From positions 4,162,472 to 4,226,471 of the forward strand of contig BCIA01000005.1 of the NCBI GenBank assembly GCA_001599815.1: a stretch of DNA of 64,000 nucleotides. Reading direction: 5' to 3'. The position numbers and the translations under genes are program-made. The DNA comes from Furcasterigmium furcatum (Eukaryota > Ascomycota > Sordariomycetes > Glomerellales > Plectosphaerellaceae). Of the stretch, positions 21,507 through 31,933 are shown in pieces; position 1 is the stretch's first letter, and each line of letters opens with the position of its first letter. Under the pieces are notes generated by a model. It ran no database searches. It had not been told where the DNA came from and worked only from the letters and a program-made list of their open reading frames with translations.

Positions 21507-23857
21507 ATGGAAGCAGAGGATGACAACGTTGGAAGATTCCAGAAAGAGGATCACGAGGTAGGTTCTTCCTCTCCCAGCTGGGAACCACGCTGACCCAGCC
21601 CAGGGAGCGTACATCTTCAGGCCGGCAAAAGCAGACAGCCAGCCATCAGCCCGTCCCTCGAAGAGGAGAAGGACATCTAGAGACGTCGCCTACCCGGCCA
21701 AGGATGCCGCCTCATCACAGGAGCCATCTCTGTTCGTGCCCTTGCTGAGCGGCTCCGAGTCGCAAGAATGCGTCGCGCTACGGGAGAAGGTCTTCGAGTC
21801 CAGCTGGGCGTCCGTCGAAGCTCGCATCCAGGACATCCTCCGCGACGCGAATTCTGCCACGCTGGACGAGGTCACCACGTTCGTGCAAGATGATACATCA
21901 CCTAGGGACAAGGTACCGGCCGCGTTCATCATCACGGGCGCCAACATCGTGTCGCAGGACATGCTGTTCGAGCAGCTCTCCGACAGGCTGCAGGCGAGCA
22001 CGAGGAGCAAGTTCGTCAGGCTCAGGTCGTCCGACGCACCGAACATCAAGGCCACGCTGAAGAAGATCATCCAGGACGCCACGTCAAGGGGAGGGCTCGA
22101 CGACGAGGATGTCGAGCTGTCCTTCGGGCAGGACGTATGAGCTCCCCCCCTCTGCTCCCCCGTCTTATATACCCAGTTTCCGTCGGTGCTGACAATTCAT
22201 CGCCACCTAGGGCCGGAAATACCTCAACTACGACCTCGAGGGCCTCCACGCCTTTGTCCAGGCACAATCGTGCGACCACGTCTTTGTCGCCTTTGAGGAC
22301 AGCGAGGGGTTCGAGAGCGCTTTGTTGTCGGACCTTATTGTCCTGTTCCACTCGTGGGTGCCGCGGATCCCTTTCACGCTGCTCTTCGGCGTCGCGACGT
22401 CCGTGGAGCTGCTGCAGGCGCGGCTGCTCAAGTCCGCGTGCCGCCTCGTCTACGGCGCGCAGTTCGACGTGGTCCAGACGGAGGCGATCCTGGAACAGGT
22501 GTTCGTGCCCGCCGTCGCCGGGGCGGGGGTCGCGCTGCGCCTGGGGCCGGGGCTGCTGCGGGCGTTTGTGGACAGGCAGCATGATCAGGTCGCGGGGATT
22601 AACATGTTCGTGAGCTCTCTGAAGGTATGTTTTTCGGGAGATACATAATGCCAGGCGTTGGTTTTTCGGGGATCTGACGAGCTGCAGTACGCATACATGT
22701 GCCACTTCCACGGCAATCCCCTGAGCGTCTTCATGGTGGCGGACGATGCGATGAACAGCGAGCTGGTGCAGAGCGAGCATCTCGAGGCGTTCAGACAGCT
22801 GCCCTCCTTCCGGAGGATGGTCGAGGACGCCGTGGAGGACGGGCGACTGCAGTTTGCCAAGTCTGCTATTCAGGACGACGAGTTCCTCACCGAGATGATT
22901 TTCGACATCCCGAAGCTACGGGAGGAATGGGCTGGGCAGACGCTTCGTGCATTGTCTCTATTGAGGGCCCTTGGCGTCGCGCAGGAGCCTTTTTCCCAGA
23001 TGTACCTCAGGGCCCTCTCGGACGGCGTCGACCTGTCTCAAGATGGATTCGATGTTGTGTCCAGCATCAAGCGGCAGCAGCCGGAGGAATTCCTCGAGAT
23101 GCTGCAACGCCTGGTCGATGTCATCCGCAGCGACGACGACAGTCTCTGGCGCAGCCCTCAGGGCCGCGAGGCATCACAGGAACACACCTCACGTATCCAG
23201 GAGCTCATCAAGCAGGTACGCGACCTCCAGGGGCTGGCGGACGGAAAGGGCAACGCGCTGCGGAGCGCGTACGGGGGACAAAGCAGGGTTCTGCGGACGA
23301 CGGTTGTCGCGCAGAAGGTCCAGCTGAGCCGAGACTCGGCTGCCCTGTCTGAGGAGGACAAAGAATTCACGGGGGTGGTCGACCGCGCCGTTGAGCTGCT
23401 GCTGGGCCTCGTACGATCGGGGCCCGCGACCGGCGTCGCGCTGCATGAGGCGTGGCTCTACGACGCGAGGAGCCCGCACCGCGAGGTGTTCGTCCCGCGG
23501 CCGCGGCAGGTGTTCGAGCGGAGCCTCCTGCGGCCGTACGACTACCTGGCGTGTTCATGCTGCAGGGCCGACGGCGACGGCATCTCGACGACGCTGCCGG
23601 TGACGTCGCTGCTGTACCACCTGTACCTGGAGGCGGGGAGCATCATCAACGTGGCAGACCTGTGGGCGGCGTTCTTCGCGATGGTCGGGCGCGAGGACGG
23701 GGCGGAGGGACAGGATCAGGAGCAGGAGGAGGGCGGGCACGACGAGAGGACGGCGCTGGTGCTGTTCTACAAAGGACTGGCGGAGCTGAAGGCGCTGGGC
23801 TTTGTCAGGGCGAGCAGGAAGAAGGCGGACCATATCGCGAAGCTGAAGTGGCTGTGA
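21507..23857 (+). CDS. ORC3: Origin recognition complex subunit 3
   Basis: Four exons: 21507-21557, 21604-22134, 22211-22624 and 22688-23857, giving 721 residues, normal for Orc3. The product is part of the six-subunit complex that marks replication origins and loads MCM helicase. Family-like text includes PAAFIITGANIVSQDMLFEQL (split: the ATPase-like core without a true Walker A), DHVFVAFEDSEGF, WVPRIPFTLLFGVATSVELL, the MFVSSLK-YAYMCHFHGNPLS junction across intron 3 that strongly supports splicing, and the C-terminal winged-helix end (LYHLYLEAGSIINVADLW ... FYKGLAELKALGFVR). The first exon codes for only 17 residues (MEAEDDNVGRFQKEDHE) and intron 1 is 46 nt, the shortest in the window, so the start is the least certain part. 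It is the second replication gene here after RFC2. Confidence 0.92.
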
Positions 23858-24947
23858 GCAAGCGTCATCGGACCCTGGACAGGGCGACGATGCATTTCTC
23901 CCGTCCCGTCGTCTAGAAAGAGAATAAAGAAACCCCGATCCCAGTACTTCGGGACGAACCCAACGGAGATCTGGACAACGGGGCGATCTAGACCCCTAGG
24001 AACGAGATCGCGATGGACGTGTTGAGCCTCAAGCCATGCGCGGGCGCGCTTCTGCTTCCGGTGATCGACTAAGCATCCTCGGTCCCGAGGGTCAGTTCCC
24101 AGAAACAAGGAAAGACAGGCCATTGTGAAGTCATCGCAAAACAGGCCTTGCCCAGGTCGGCATGTTCCGACTAGACTTTCTTCAGCAGCCACCCACGCGT
24201 CGTCGGCGAACCGGTTTGGCATGTTTCGGACAAGTCTGGACGAGTGGCCGCCTCAGCTCGGATTACGGACGTAGGTGGCAGAACTGTCAGGACGACGTCA
24301 GGTGCGAGGCAGGCAGGCCAAGGCCGTACTAGTAAGCAGTCGACAGGTTGTCTCGGGGTCCTTTGCTATTTGCGGCAGGTCGAGGGCCAGTCTGGCGGGG
24401 GGCCGCTGCGCAATGTCTCAGTTGTTGACCGGCGAGGACAAAGAGATGAAGGGCCAGCGCAGCGCCTCTCCCCCCTCGAATCCGCTCCTCTGGGACTCGG
24501 TGGGCGCGAGGAAAGGAGGCTACGATACGTACGGCCGCAAGTCGGGCCCGGCGCTCTGGGCTCTGTGCTGTATTGAGTCGGTAGTGGCCCTGGATGTAAC
24601 AAAGAGGTTCTTGGGGAGCGCGAGACACCAAGAGGAGGAGGATGAGCTTTCGCGAAGATCCTCATGAGAGAGACTCACAGTGGCTCTCAGCGACTGACAG
24701 CGACCCTCTCTCAGTACGCAACCACTCCCCCCGGTTGCCCGATCGATTGAGGACATTGGGTGAGAACTTATGCCATGTCTCGCCTGACGTCGATAGCGCA
24801 TGCGCTGTCCGTCCTGCCGGGACGCAAATGGGTCGACGGGCCCTCGGGTTCTGGAACATCGCGCGTGTCCGTCGGTCTGGAGCCGGCCCCGTGAACATTT
24901 GCGAGAGAGCGTTTGGTTAGGCCGTGTCTCGCCCTCCATGCTGCGCT

Positions 24948-24966
24948 GTCAGTCAGTCAGTCAGTC
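24948..24966. repeat. Tetranucleotide microsatellite (GTCA)
   Basis: Four full GTCA copies plus a partial one, in non-coding DNA. Confidence 0.8.
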
Positions 24967-25263
24967 CGTCGACCCAAACTGCCGGACCCGTCAACCTGTT
25001 TCTCTCGTCCGCCGGCTTCTGGATGCTGGACCGGACGCTGAATGGGGTCTCTCGTCTCTCATGGGCCTTGGCCATCGGTCCCGGGCCTGTGGGAGGGCGT
25101 CGCTTAACCGTTCAGCCCGGCCTGGTTTGACCCCATTTCCCTCATGGGTGATTCCCATCCCGGCATAGGGGATGATGATGCATGTCTCGCACTTGGGTCC
25201 CTCATCTGGGGCTGGCAATCAAATCAAAGACCGTTCTTCGCGGAAAAGGGGGGGCCGGCGCCT

Positions 25264-25281
25264 TTCAGGTTCAGGTTCAGG
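25264..25281. repeat. Three-copy TTCAGG tandem repeat
   Basis: Three exact 6-bp copies in non-coding DNA, upstream of the gene at 26078. Confidence 0.75.
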
Positions 25282-26077
25282 TCCCTTTGGCGTCCTCGAC
25301 AGCGCAGCGCAGTCAGTCAGACAGAGACATACATACAGGAAGACAATGGGCGCTGGTCTGCTGGTCTGGCCGACACCTCGGGTTTCCTTGGGCCCTTTAA
25401 AGACTCTTGTCCGTCACTTATTATTCATGTCCGCCCGCCTCCCTTGCGTCCACGACTCTTCTTGAGCTTCATTGCCGAACACCTCTCTTTCGGCTATTTA
25501 TTTCCTGTTCAAGCACCGGCGGTACTAGTCACCGCCAAGCAGACCCCGTCCGCCTTCAAAGGGGGCGCCTTATACGTACGGAAACGCCACCATTTCGTTG
25601 TGTTGCCTGCCGAGTCGGGACACTACAGCCACCGCGGCCGGGCACAATAATACTCCTGAAAGCCCTCTGCGCAACTTTTTCTGCGGCATTGTTCGGCGCG
25701 GGACGGCCTGGGATTACTTCTTCTCCTTATTCTTCTTCAGGACGGACCGGGATATTTCTTCGACTGGACACACACCTTCTAGAAGATTCACCATCATCAT
25801 CACACCTGAGACGCAGGCATCTCCAACGGCTGTAACAAATACCGAGACTCACTCAGTTGACTCCCGCTGAGCAACCGACCCGTTCGTCACCACGGAAAGC
25901 AAACACCCCCCGGGGGAAAGGAGCACAAATAAGTACACATCTATCAGGGGAGGAAACAGGAAGTCGACCGTGTCGGCGGAACTCAAACCAGACAACATAC
26001 CGAGTGAACACCAAGACGACTTATACACGCTGGACACTTACACGCAAATATACTTACACCATAATCCACACGACACC

Positions 26078-26686
26078 ATGTCAACCAGCCGCGAAAATCA
26101 CCGCGGCCGCACCCCGCCGCACCGGAGCAGCGACATCCTCCGCAAGACCGTCGCCGGTGGCATCGCCTCCCGCCGCAGCGCGAGGTCGCCCGCCTTCCGC
26201 GAGAAGCTGCGCCAGATGACGCTCCCCCTCGCGCCACTCGTCCAGATGACCACCGGCGCAGTCCACCCGGCCTTCCCCACGACGCTGCTCAAGTTCTGGC
26301 TCCTCACCGAGTCCCAGCTCGACGACCTCGCCCACTTCTACCACCAGCGGACGCCCGGGCCCTGGACGCAACAGTACCCCTGCCCCATTACGTGGTCCGC
26401 GAACCTGAAGCTCGAGGAAAAGAGGCGGAAGATGGGCAAGTTCATAGGCCTGAGGTATGCCAACCCCCTTTCTCTGTGTCTGAATAGACCTGCTGACTTT
26501 ATACGCCGCAGAGGATGCAACACCCCGACACTCATCTGCCCGCCCCCCCAGCCGTGGAAGGCCTCGGAGCTCCCGAGCCCCGCGCGCCGGTGGCTCATGA
26601 GCGACACCGAGCTCGTCGAGGAGGCGGCCCAGGCGCGGTACGCCGAGGACGACGAGGAGGCGCTGCGCAAGAAGATGGGGTGGTGA
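26078..26686 (+). CDS. Small conserved hypothetical protein
   Basis: Two exons, 26078-26454 and 26512-26686, giving 183 residues. The ATG at 26078 (MSTSRENHRGR) follows a C/A-rich leader with CACACCATG-like context; the frame is open upstream to 25970 but that part is leader-like. The N-terminal 50 residues are basic. The middle (LLKFWLLTESQLDDLAHFYHQ, split, and YPCPITW) looks ordered and conserved. The intron has donor GTATGC, branch CTGAC and acceptor CAG, is 57 nt and holds no in-frame stop. The C-terminus is acidic (EDDEEALRKKMGW). No signal peptide, membrane segment or catalytic motif is seen. I believe similar unnamed proteins occur in other filamentous ascomycetes, but I cannot give a function. 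Confidence 0.75.
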   Translation: MSTSRENHRGRTPPHRSSDILRKTVAGGIASRRSARSPAFREKLRQMTLPLAPLVQMTTGAVHPAFPTTLLKFWLLTESQLDDLAHFYHQRTPGPWTQQYPCPITWSANLKLEEKRRKMGKFIGLRYANPLSLCLNRPADFIRRRGCNTPTLICPPPQPWKASELPSPARRWLMSDTELVEEAAQARYAEDDEEALRKKMGW

Positions 26687-27324
26687 GCGGACCAGACCGA
26701 AGCAGAGCATATACCATCACATACCACACAGGTGAAGCTGCATTTTCAGCCAGCGCATGGCGCGGTCGCGCTTTTGCAAGGCGTTACGGGGCCCGGACAT
26801 GGGGCTGCTGCTTTTTTGTCGTTTTCTGGGTTAGCATAGCACGCGGGGCGTCCACGGCGCGGTGAAGCATTCTCTCCCTCACGGGGGACTTGGAGTTCCT
26901 GAGATACAACATGTAGACGGAGTGCGACGGGCATAGCACCGGCTGCGCGCGGCGACGGCGCAATGTATGAGAGCCGAGCAGCAGAGGACGCAGGTCGATG
27001 GATGGATGAAATGGAATTTTTACCCCTGTCAAGAAGTCCCCTGATGCTGTGTCTAGACCGCCCGCCTTTGATCCCGCCGAACGCCTGACCATGATTGATA
27101 TCCCTCCCGGAACCGGATGCGCCGGGGCACGCCTGTCGTTCCAGGTCCTACAGTACAGCGCGGTAAAAGGCCGTGAGGGGCCCCGGCCTAGGTGTGTACC
27201 TTCAGCCGCATCCCCAAGGTATTGTGGTGTGTTGTGTAGCGATGTATGTAGTGATGTGAGCGTACACGAAGCGCAAGCCCGCCACGAGCAAGCCGGCGCG
27301 ATTATTCTCGAGCAAGAGCCGCGA
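26687..27324. other. Convergent intergenic region
   Basis: About 0.64 kb between the 3' ends of the small conserved gene and SEC66. The open frames here continue as antisense of SEC66 or lack family resemblance. Confidence 0.5.
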
Positions 27325-28143
27325 TCAAGCCTTGTTCTTGTCGACGACGACCGTGTCGCCGTCGACGCTGGAGGGGTTCGTCGACGCCTTCTCGCCATCG
27401 TCGAGCTCCTTCATAAAGTCCGACTGGATTGTCGCCCGGCGCTTCTCCCACCACTCCTTCTCCGACGTCATGGTGTCCTGGATCTCGTCGAGGCGCTTGC
27501 GCACCAGCGAGTTAGCGGCGATCTCGTTGGCGGACTGGAAGATGATCTGGCCCCAGTTGGGCGCGAGGGCATTAGCCTGTCGGGGGCACGTCGGTCAGTC
27601 AGGGGCAACACGAGACGGCGGGATGATGCGCAGGGCACGGTGGACGCAGACGTACCTCCATAACGACGTCTCTGAGCTCCTCCTCCATATCCTTCTCGGC
27701 GCGCTGGAACCGCTGCCACAGGTCGTCGCCCACGCTTCCCTTCTGAAGCAGGGAGCTGCACGCCTGCTTGGCGGTCCTGATCTGCACCAGCCTGTGGATG
27801 TCCTCGACCGCCCGCCGCAGCAGCGCCGCGCGGATGACGCTGTCGGGGATCCTGGGGCTCTTCTCGCCGCCCTCCTCGGGGTTCATGTGCAGGAGGGACA
27901 GGTAGACGTTGCGCTGGAGGTGAGGGCCGAACCAGGGAGCGAGGTTGGCGCTCTGGGCTGCGCGAGGGGTCAGCATATGTCTACCAGGGGCCCGGGGAGC
28001 GGGGAGGGTGGTGTCGTCGTACAGGCTTTCCTCTTCCTGTAGATCGTGGAAAAGGTGTAGAGCGAGCCGCCCATAACGAGGACGTATGCGAGAGGGAGCA
28101 CGAGGCTCATCCAGTCGACTTCGGGCAGGGCGAAGCTGACCAT
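27325..28143 (-). CDS. SEC66: SEC66/SEC71, non-essential subunit of the Sec62/63 ER translocon
   Basis: Three exons: 28023-28143, 27656-27957 and 27325-27576, giving 224 residues. The product is an ER membrane protein of the Sec63 complex that helps post-translational import of secretory proteins. A membrane segment sits at about 12-31 (MSLVLPLAYVLVMGGSLYTF) followed by basic RKRK, giving a cytosolic C-terminal domain. Family-like text: LAPWFGPHLQRNVYLSLLHM, VIRAALLRRAVEDIHRLV, ALAPNWGQIIFQSANEI and VRKRLDEIQ. The junction after ...DVVME (GTACGT) into ANALAPNWG joins two family segments, supporting the third exon. The tail is Asp/Lys-rich. It is divergent from NPL4 with 583 bp between start codons. 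Confidence 0.9.
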
Positions 28144-28726
28144 GGTCGCGGTGTGTTGAGTAGATGTTGTATTCTAATTGCGACAGACGAGACTCGGGAT
28201 ATACGGCGTGGGTGGTGGGCGCGCAAGGGTGGGAGCGTTGGATGTGTGTGTTGGAAGCTGTCGCCAGATCGCCGGATTAAAGATGCCAGCTTGGTGCATT
28301 GGCCGACAGGCAAAAGACAGTGGCACTTTTGGCCCGAGTACCGTTGTACCCTGGAGGTGGCATGACGCACGGGCCACCCAACCCACTGCAGCCACTGCTT
28401 AGCTAAGATCAGGTACCACCGCTGATGACGTCCAGCGCCTTCCATCACTGGCGGAAGGTGAGAGAGGTAGTGGACAACCTTTCTAAGCTCGAGGTAGCTT
28501 CCTTCTTTCAACCCGCCCGTAAACTCTCCCAACTTCAACCAAACTTTCCCTCCTCTACCCTTACACGCGCCCCTTTCCACAAAGGCAAACTGAAAGACCT
28601 CGACTATTTCTTCACCCCGACTCCGCGACACAACCGCCTGCCTGTCTTCTCCTTGTAGCCCGCTTCGCTTTCTGCAACGTATCGACTGCACTTGCACCTC
28701 CAGTCTGGGACTGCTGCGCTTTCACG
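28144..28726. other. Divergent promoter SEC66/NPL4
   Basis: 583 bp between the two start codons. The half near NPL4 (28500-28680) is C/T-rich, a leader signature. No other feature is visible. Confidence 0.5.
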
Positions 28727-30875
28727 ATGCTTTTGAGATTTCGGGGGCCTGACGGCATGGCCCGTCTGGAACTTGGCCAGAATGACACCTTTGGTGATCT
28801 TGGCCGCCAGGTAGGGAGCTCCTGCCGGCTTCCCCCACATCCTGCTAACTTGCCGCCCCTTCCAGCTCCTCGAGAAGCTCCCTGAAGGCGTCGACCCGAA
28901 CACTATCACCCTCTCAAACGCTCCCTCTGGCGGCGACGCCAAGTACATCAAGGACATCATCTCCTTCAAGGTCGGCCAGATCGGCCTGAAGCATGGCGAC
29001 CTCATCTTCATCACCTACAAGCGCCAGGAGTCGCTCTCCAACGGCACCTCAGACGGCGCCGCCGCTTCCACAGCGTCCGCCATCGCGGCATCTTCAAACC
29101 GCCTCAACGGCAAGCCGATCCTCCCCGCCGAAGACCTCCCTATCAATCCTCCCCTCACATCACCGTCCGCCGAGCGCATCAGCAAGCCCTGGGAGGTCGT
29201 GAAGCAGTCGGCCCTGGACGACAGGCTCGACAAGCAGACCGGCAAGATCCCCCGGAAGAAGGACCGCATGTGCAAGCACGGCGACAAGGGCATGTGTGAC
29301 TTCTGCATGCCGCTGGACCCCTTCGACCCGAAGTACCTGGAGGAGAAGAAGATCAAGTACCTCTCCGTCCACTCATACCTCCGCAAGATCAACTCCGCCA
29401 CCAACAAGCCCGAACTGGGGAGCTCGTTCATCCCGCCCCTGGTCGAGCCCTACTTCCGCGTCAGGCGGGACTGTCCTTCGGGGCATCCCCAGTGGCCCGA
29501 GGGCATCTGCAGCAAGTGCCAGCCCAGCGCCATCTCGCTCCAGCCCCAGTCCTTCCGAACAGTCGACCATGTCGAGTTCTCCTCGCCCGCCATCATCGAC
29601 TCCTTCATCGACGCCTGGCGCAAGACCGGCTTCCAGCGCCTGGGATACCTGTACGGCAAATATGTCGAGTACGACGTCGTTCCTCTCGGCGTCAAGGCGG
29701 TTGTGGAGGCCATCTACGAGGTTCCCCAGGTTGACGAGCTCGACGGCATCTCCCTGAACGCCTGGGAGAACCAGAAGGACATCGACCAGGTTGCGCGGCA
29801 GTGCGGCCTGCAGCAGGTTGGTGTCATCTGGACCGACCTTCTCGATGCCGGCAACGGCGACGGTTCGGTCGTCTGCAAGCGCCACGCGGACTCATACTTC
29901 CTCTCATCCCAGGAGATCTGCTTCTCCTCACGACTGCAGGCCCAGCACCCCAAGTCCACCAAGTGGAGCGACACTGGCAGATTCGGCTCCAACTTTGTGA
30001 CGTGCGTCATCTCCGGCAACGACACGGGCGAGATTGCGATTTCAGCGTACCAGATGTCCAACGAGGCGGTCGAGATGGTCCGCGCCGACCTGGTCGAGCC
30101 CTCGGCCGACCCTGGTCTCATGCTAGTCAGGGAAGAGGAAGAGGACGATGGTTCGGTCAGCCGGACGAGATACATCCCCGAGGTGTTCTACAGGCGACTC
30201 AACGAATACGGCGCCAACGTGCAGGAGAACGCGAAACCGTCTTTCCCGGCGGAGTACCTTTTTGTCACACTAACACACGGTTTCCCGGCCGATCCCAGGC
30301 CGATCTTCACACAGGCCGGATTCCCCATCGAGAACCGCGAGCTCATCGGCGAGAAGCAAGACGCATCGGCGGCAGCCAAGACCATGATGCTGAACGGCGG
30401 ACAGCGCCCGGCGGAGGGCGGCGTCGAGATGTCCAACTTCCACCTCCTCACGTTCATCCACTCGATGGACGTCCTCTCCAAGGTATGTTTTGACGGCAGG
30501 AGGCAGCACACGAAATAGCGGTACGCGGAGACTAATCTCGATGTCCAGGACGAGGAGGCACTGCTCTGCCGCGTGGCAACCCAGCATGACCTGGCCGACT
30601 CGTTCCAGCTGCGCTCGACGGAGGGGTGGCAGACATTGACGGCAATTCTGCAATCGACTGGTGAGCCCATTCCCATGCACCGGACGGGAAGCGGTAGCAG
30701 CAGCAGCAGGAAACGTCCGCGGGGCCCCAACGACGAACCCGACTCTGCGGCTGCGTCGTCTTCCTCCGTGTCTTCACCCGGTGACCCCCTTGCACAACAC
30801 CCCCGAGAGCCGCAAGAACCGCTTGCTAAGAGATTTGCCGCCTTCAGGCTGAACCGCGATCCACCCGGCCAGTAG
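28727..30875 (+). CDS. NPL4: Nuclear protein localization protein 4 (Cdc48 cofactor)
   Basis: Three exons: 28727-28810, 28866-30482 and 30549-30875, giving 675 residues. With Ufd1 it recruits Cdc48/p97 to polyubiquitinated clients, notably in ER-associated degradation. The N-terminus is a UBX-like fold (MLLRFRGPDGMARLEL). A zinc-finger segment follows (CKHGDKGMCDFC near 165-178), then the Npl4 MPN-like domain (FSSPAIIDSFIDAWRK, GFQRLGYLYGKY) and the C-terminal domain to about 610. Intron 2 lies after HSMDVLSK and removes an in-frame TAG. The last about 60 residues (RTGSGSSSSRKRPRGPND ... KRFAAFRLNRDPPGQ) are disordered and basic; a possible GTGAGC donor within the ...STGEP codons leaves a small doubt about the very end. 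It is next to SEC66, an ER-import gene. Confidence 0.93.
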
Positions 30876-31423
30876 GGCGCGTCAATGAAGGTTTAGGCAT
30901 CGATCGAGAGGGAAGGGGGGAGGGAGGTTGCATTCACGACGAAGACATGAACGACAGACGGGCGGGCAAACTGGGTGTTACATGGGGTTTACTGCATTTA
31001 CAAAGGGGCGGCAGGATGCGCCGCTAGATGAGAAGGGCCTGGTGGCCAGAGGGCATTTGTACTTTGCGGGGCAGTCGATATCCAAGAGATGTACATGGCC
31101 AGCGATGATCGGATGAGAGAGGCGTGTTATATGTGACTGTAGAGGAGAGGCTATCTTCCGACACTTGCGATGGTGTCGTGGTGGTCAGCCCCTGATTTGA
31201 CCCCTGACAGGCCCCAACCTTTGACCACCCAATCCGTTTCCCACCACCACCCCCTTCGCGTCCGTCCATCCATCCATCCTAAAAATCCACAATGCAACCT
31301 ACCTTCCACCCACCTTCTCGCCGCGCAGCCCCACCACAGCCCTGATTCTTCCCACGCTGTCGGTCGGCCCCCGCCCACAGGTTGTATGAGCCCTGGTTCC
31401 GGGGGTGAATGCAACAACAACCA
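30876..31423. other. Intergenic between NPL4 and tRNA-Ser
   Basis: 548 bp, 3' UTR of NPL4 and 5' flank of the tRNA. No gene is supported. Confidence 0.5.
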
Positions 31424-31534
31424 GGCGAGATGGCCGAGTGGTTAAGGCGACAGACTAGAACACGGCTGTCTCCGGACCCGTTTCTAAGCCATCTGTTGGG
31501 TTCGCCCGCGTAGGTTCAAATCCTGCTCTCGTCG
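31424..31534 (+). tRNA. tRNA-Ser(AGA) with a 30-nt intron
   Basis: Acceptor strand GGCGAGA (31424-31430) pairs with TCTCGTC (31527-31533) with one G-T wobble, and the discriminator is G (31534), as usual for serine. Box A (TGGCCGAGTGG, 31431-31441) and box B (GGTTCAAATCC, 31513-31523) are intact. The anticodon stem ACAGA pairs with TCTGT, and the loop reads CTAGAA|A with anticodon AGA. A 30-nt intron (31461-31490) sits one base 3' of the anticodon, the standard eukaryotic place, and contains TCT that can pair with the anticodon. The long variable arm (TGGGTTCGCCC) is typical of class II tRNA-Ser. Mature length is 81 nt before CCA addition. The A34 would be read as inosine. Confidence 0.95.
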
Positions 31535-31933
31535 CGTACAGAGTCAAGACGCGCCCAGCACAGCTGGGCTTCATTTTTTCTTTTTCTTTTTTGCAGTTTT
31601 ATTTTTCCTATTCCTGTCTCCGTTTGACCCTTCAATATGTCTGATAAGTCTAATAATGAACTTCTGGATACCTAGAAGACGGCCATGTTTTGCCAGCTCG
31701 TAATTATGAGAGGCACAGGTGGCAGTGACTTGCCGTGTCTAATGCATAGCCTCCAGCGACTTGGGCTGTTGGCTGATCGTCAACGCCACATCATTGGCAG
31801 CGCCTGGATCAGCTGAAGATGCGAGTGACCACAGCCTGATCTTGATAGAGGATATACCTGCCTGCACCGACCACCCGGTCGGAGGGATTCGTCCCCTCTC
31901 ACTCAGCTGAAGCCTCACGGCGCATTCACCACG
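31535..31933. other. Intergenic between tRNA-Ser and the NACHT gene
   Basis: 399 bp. The first part carries the Pol III terminator runs; the rest is the promoter and leader of the NACHT gene. Nothing else is visible. Confidence 0.5.
31574..31592 (+). terminator. Pol III T-run terminator of tRNA-Ser
   Basis: Three T tracts (31574-31579, 31581-31585, 31587-31592) begin 40 bp after the tRNA 3' end, on the coding strand, the expected Pol III stop signal. Confidence 0.75.

Larger units (their letters stand above)
23858..26077. other. Long intergenic region, no supported gene
   Basis: About 2.2 kb between ORC3 and the next gene. The many short frames overlap on both strands without family resemblance. 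It contains short tandem repeats (GTCA at 24948-24966, TTCAGG at 25264-25281) and becomes C/T-rich toward 25400-25860, as expected of the downstream gene's promoter and leader. Confidence 0.5.

Noticed and set aside
25144..25835. Plus-strand frames of 168 and 142 codons
   Set aside because: They lie in a C/T-rich leader with microsatellites and share no resemblance to any family I know.
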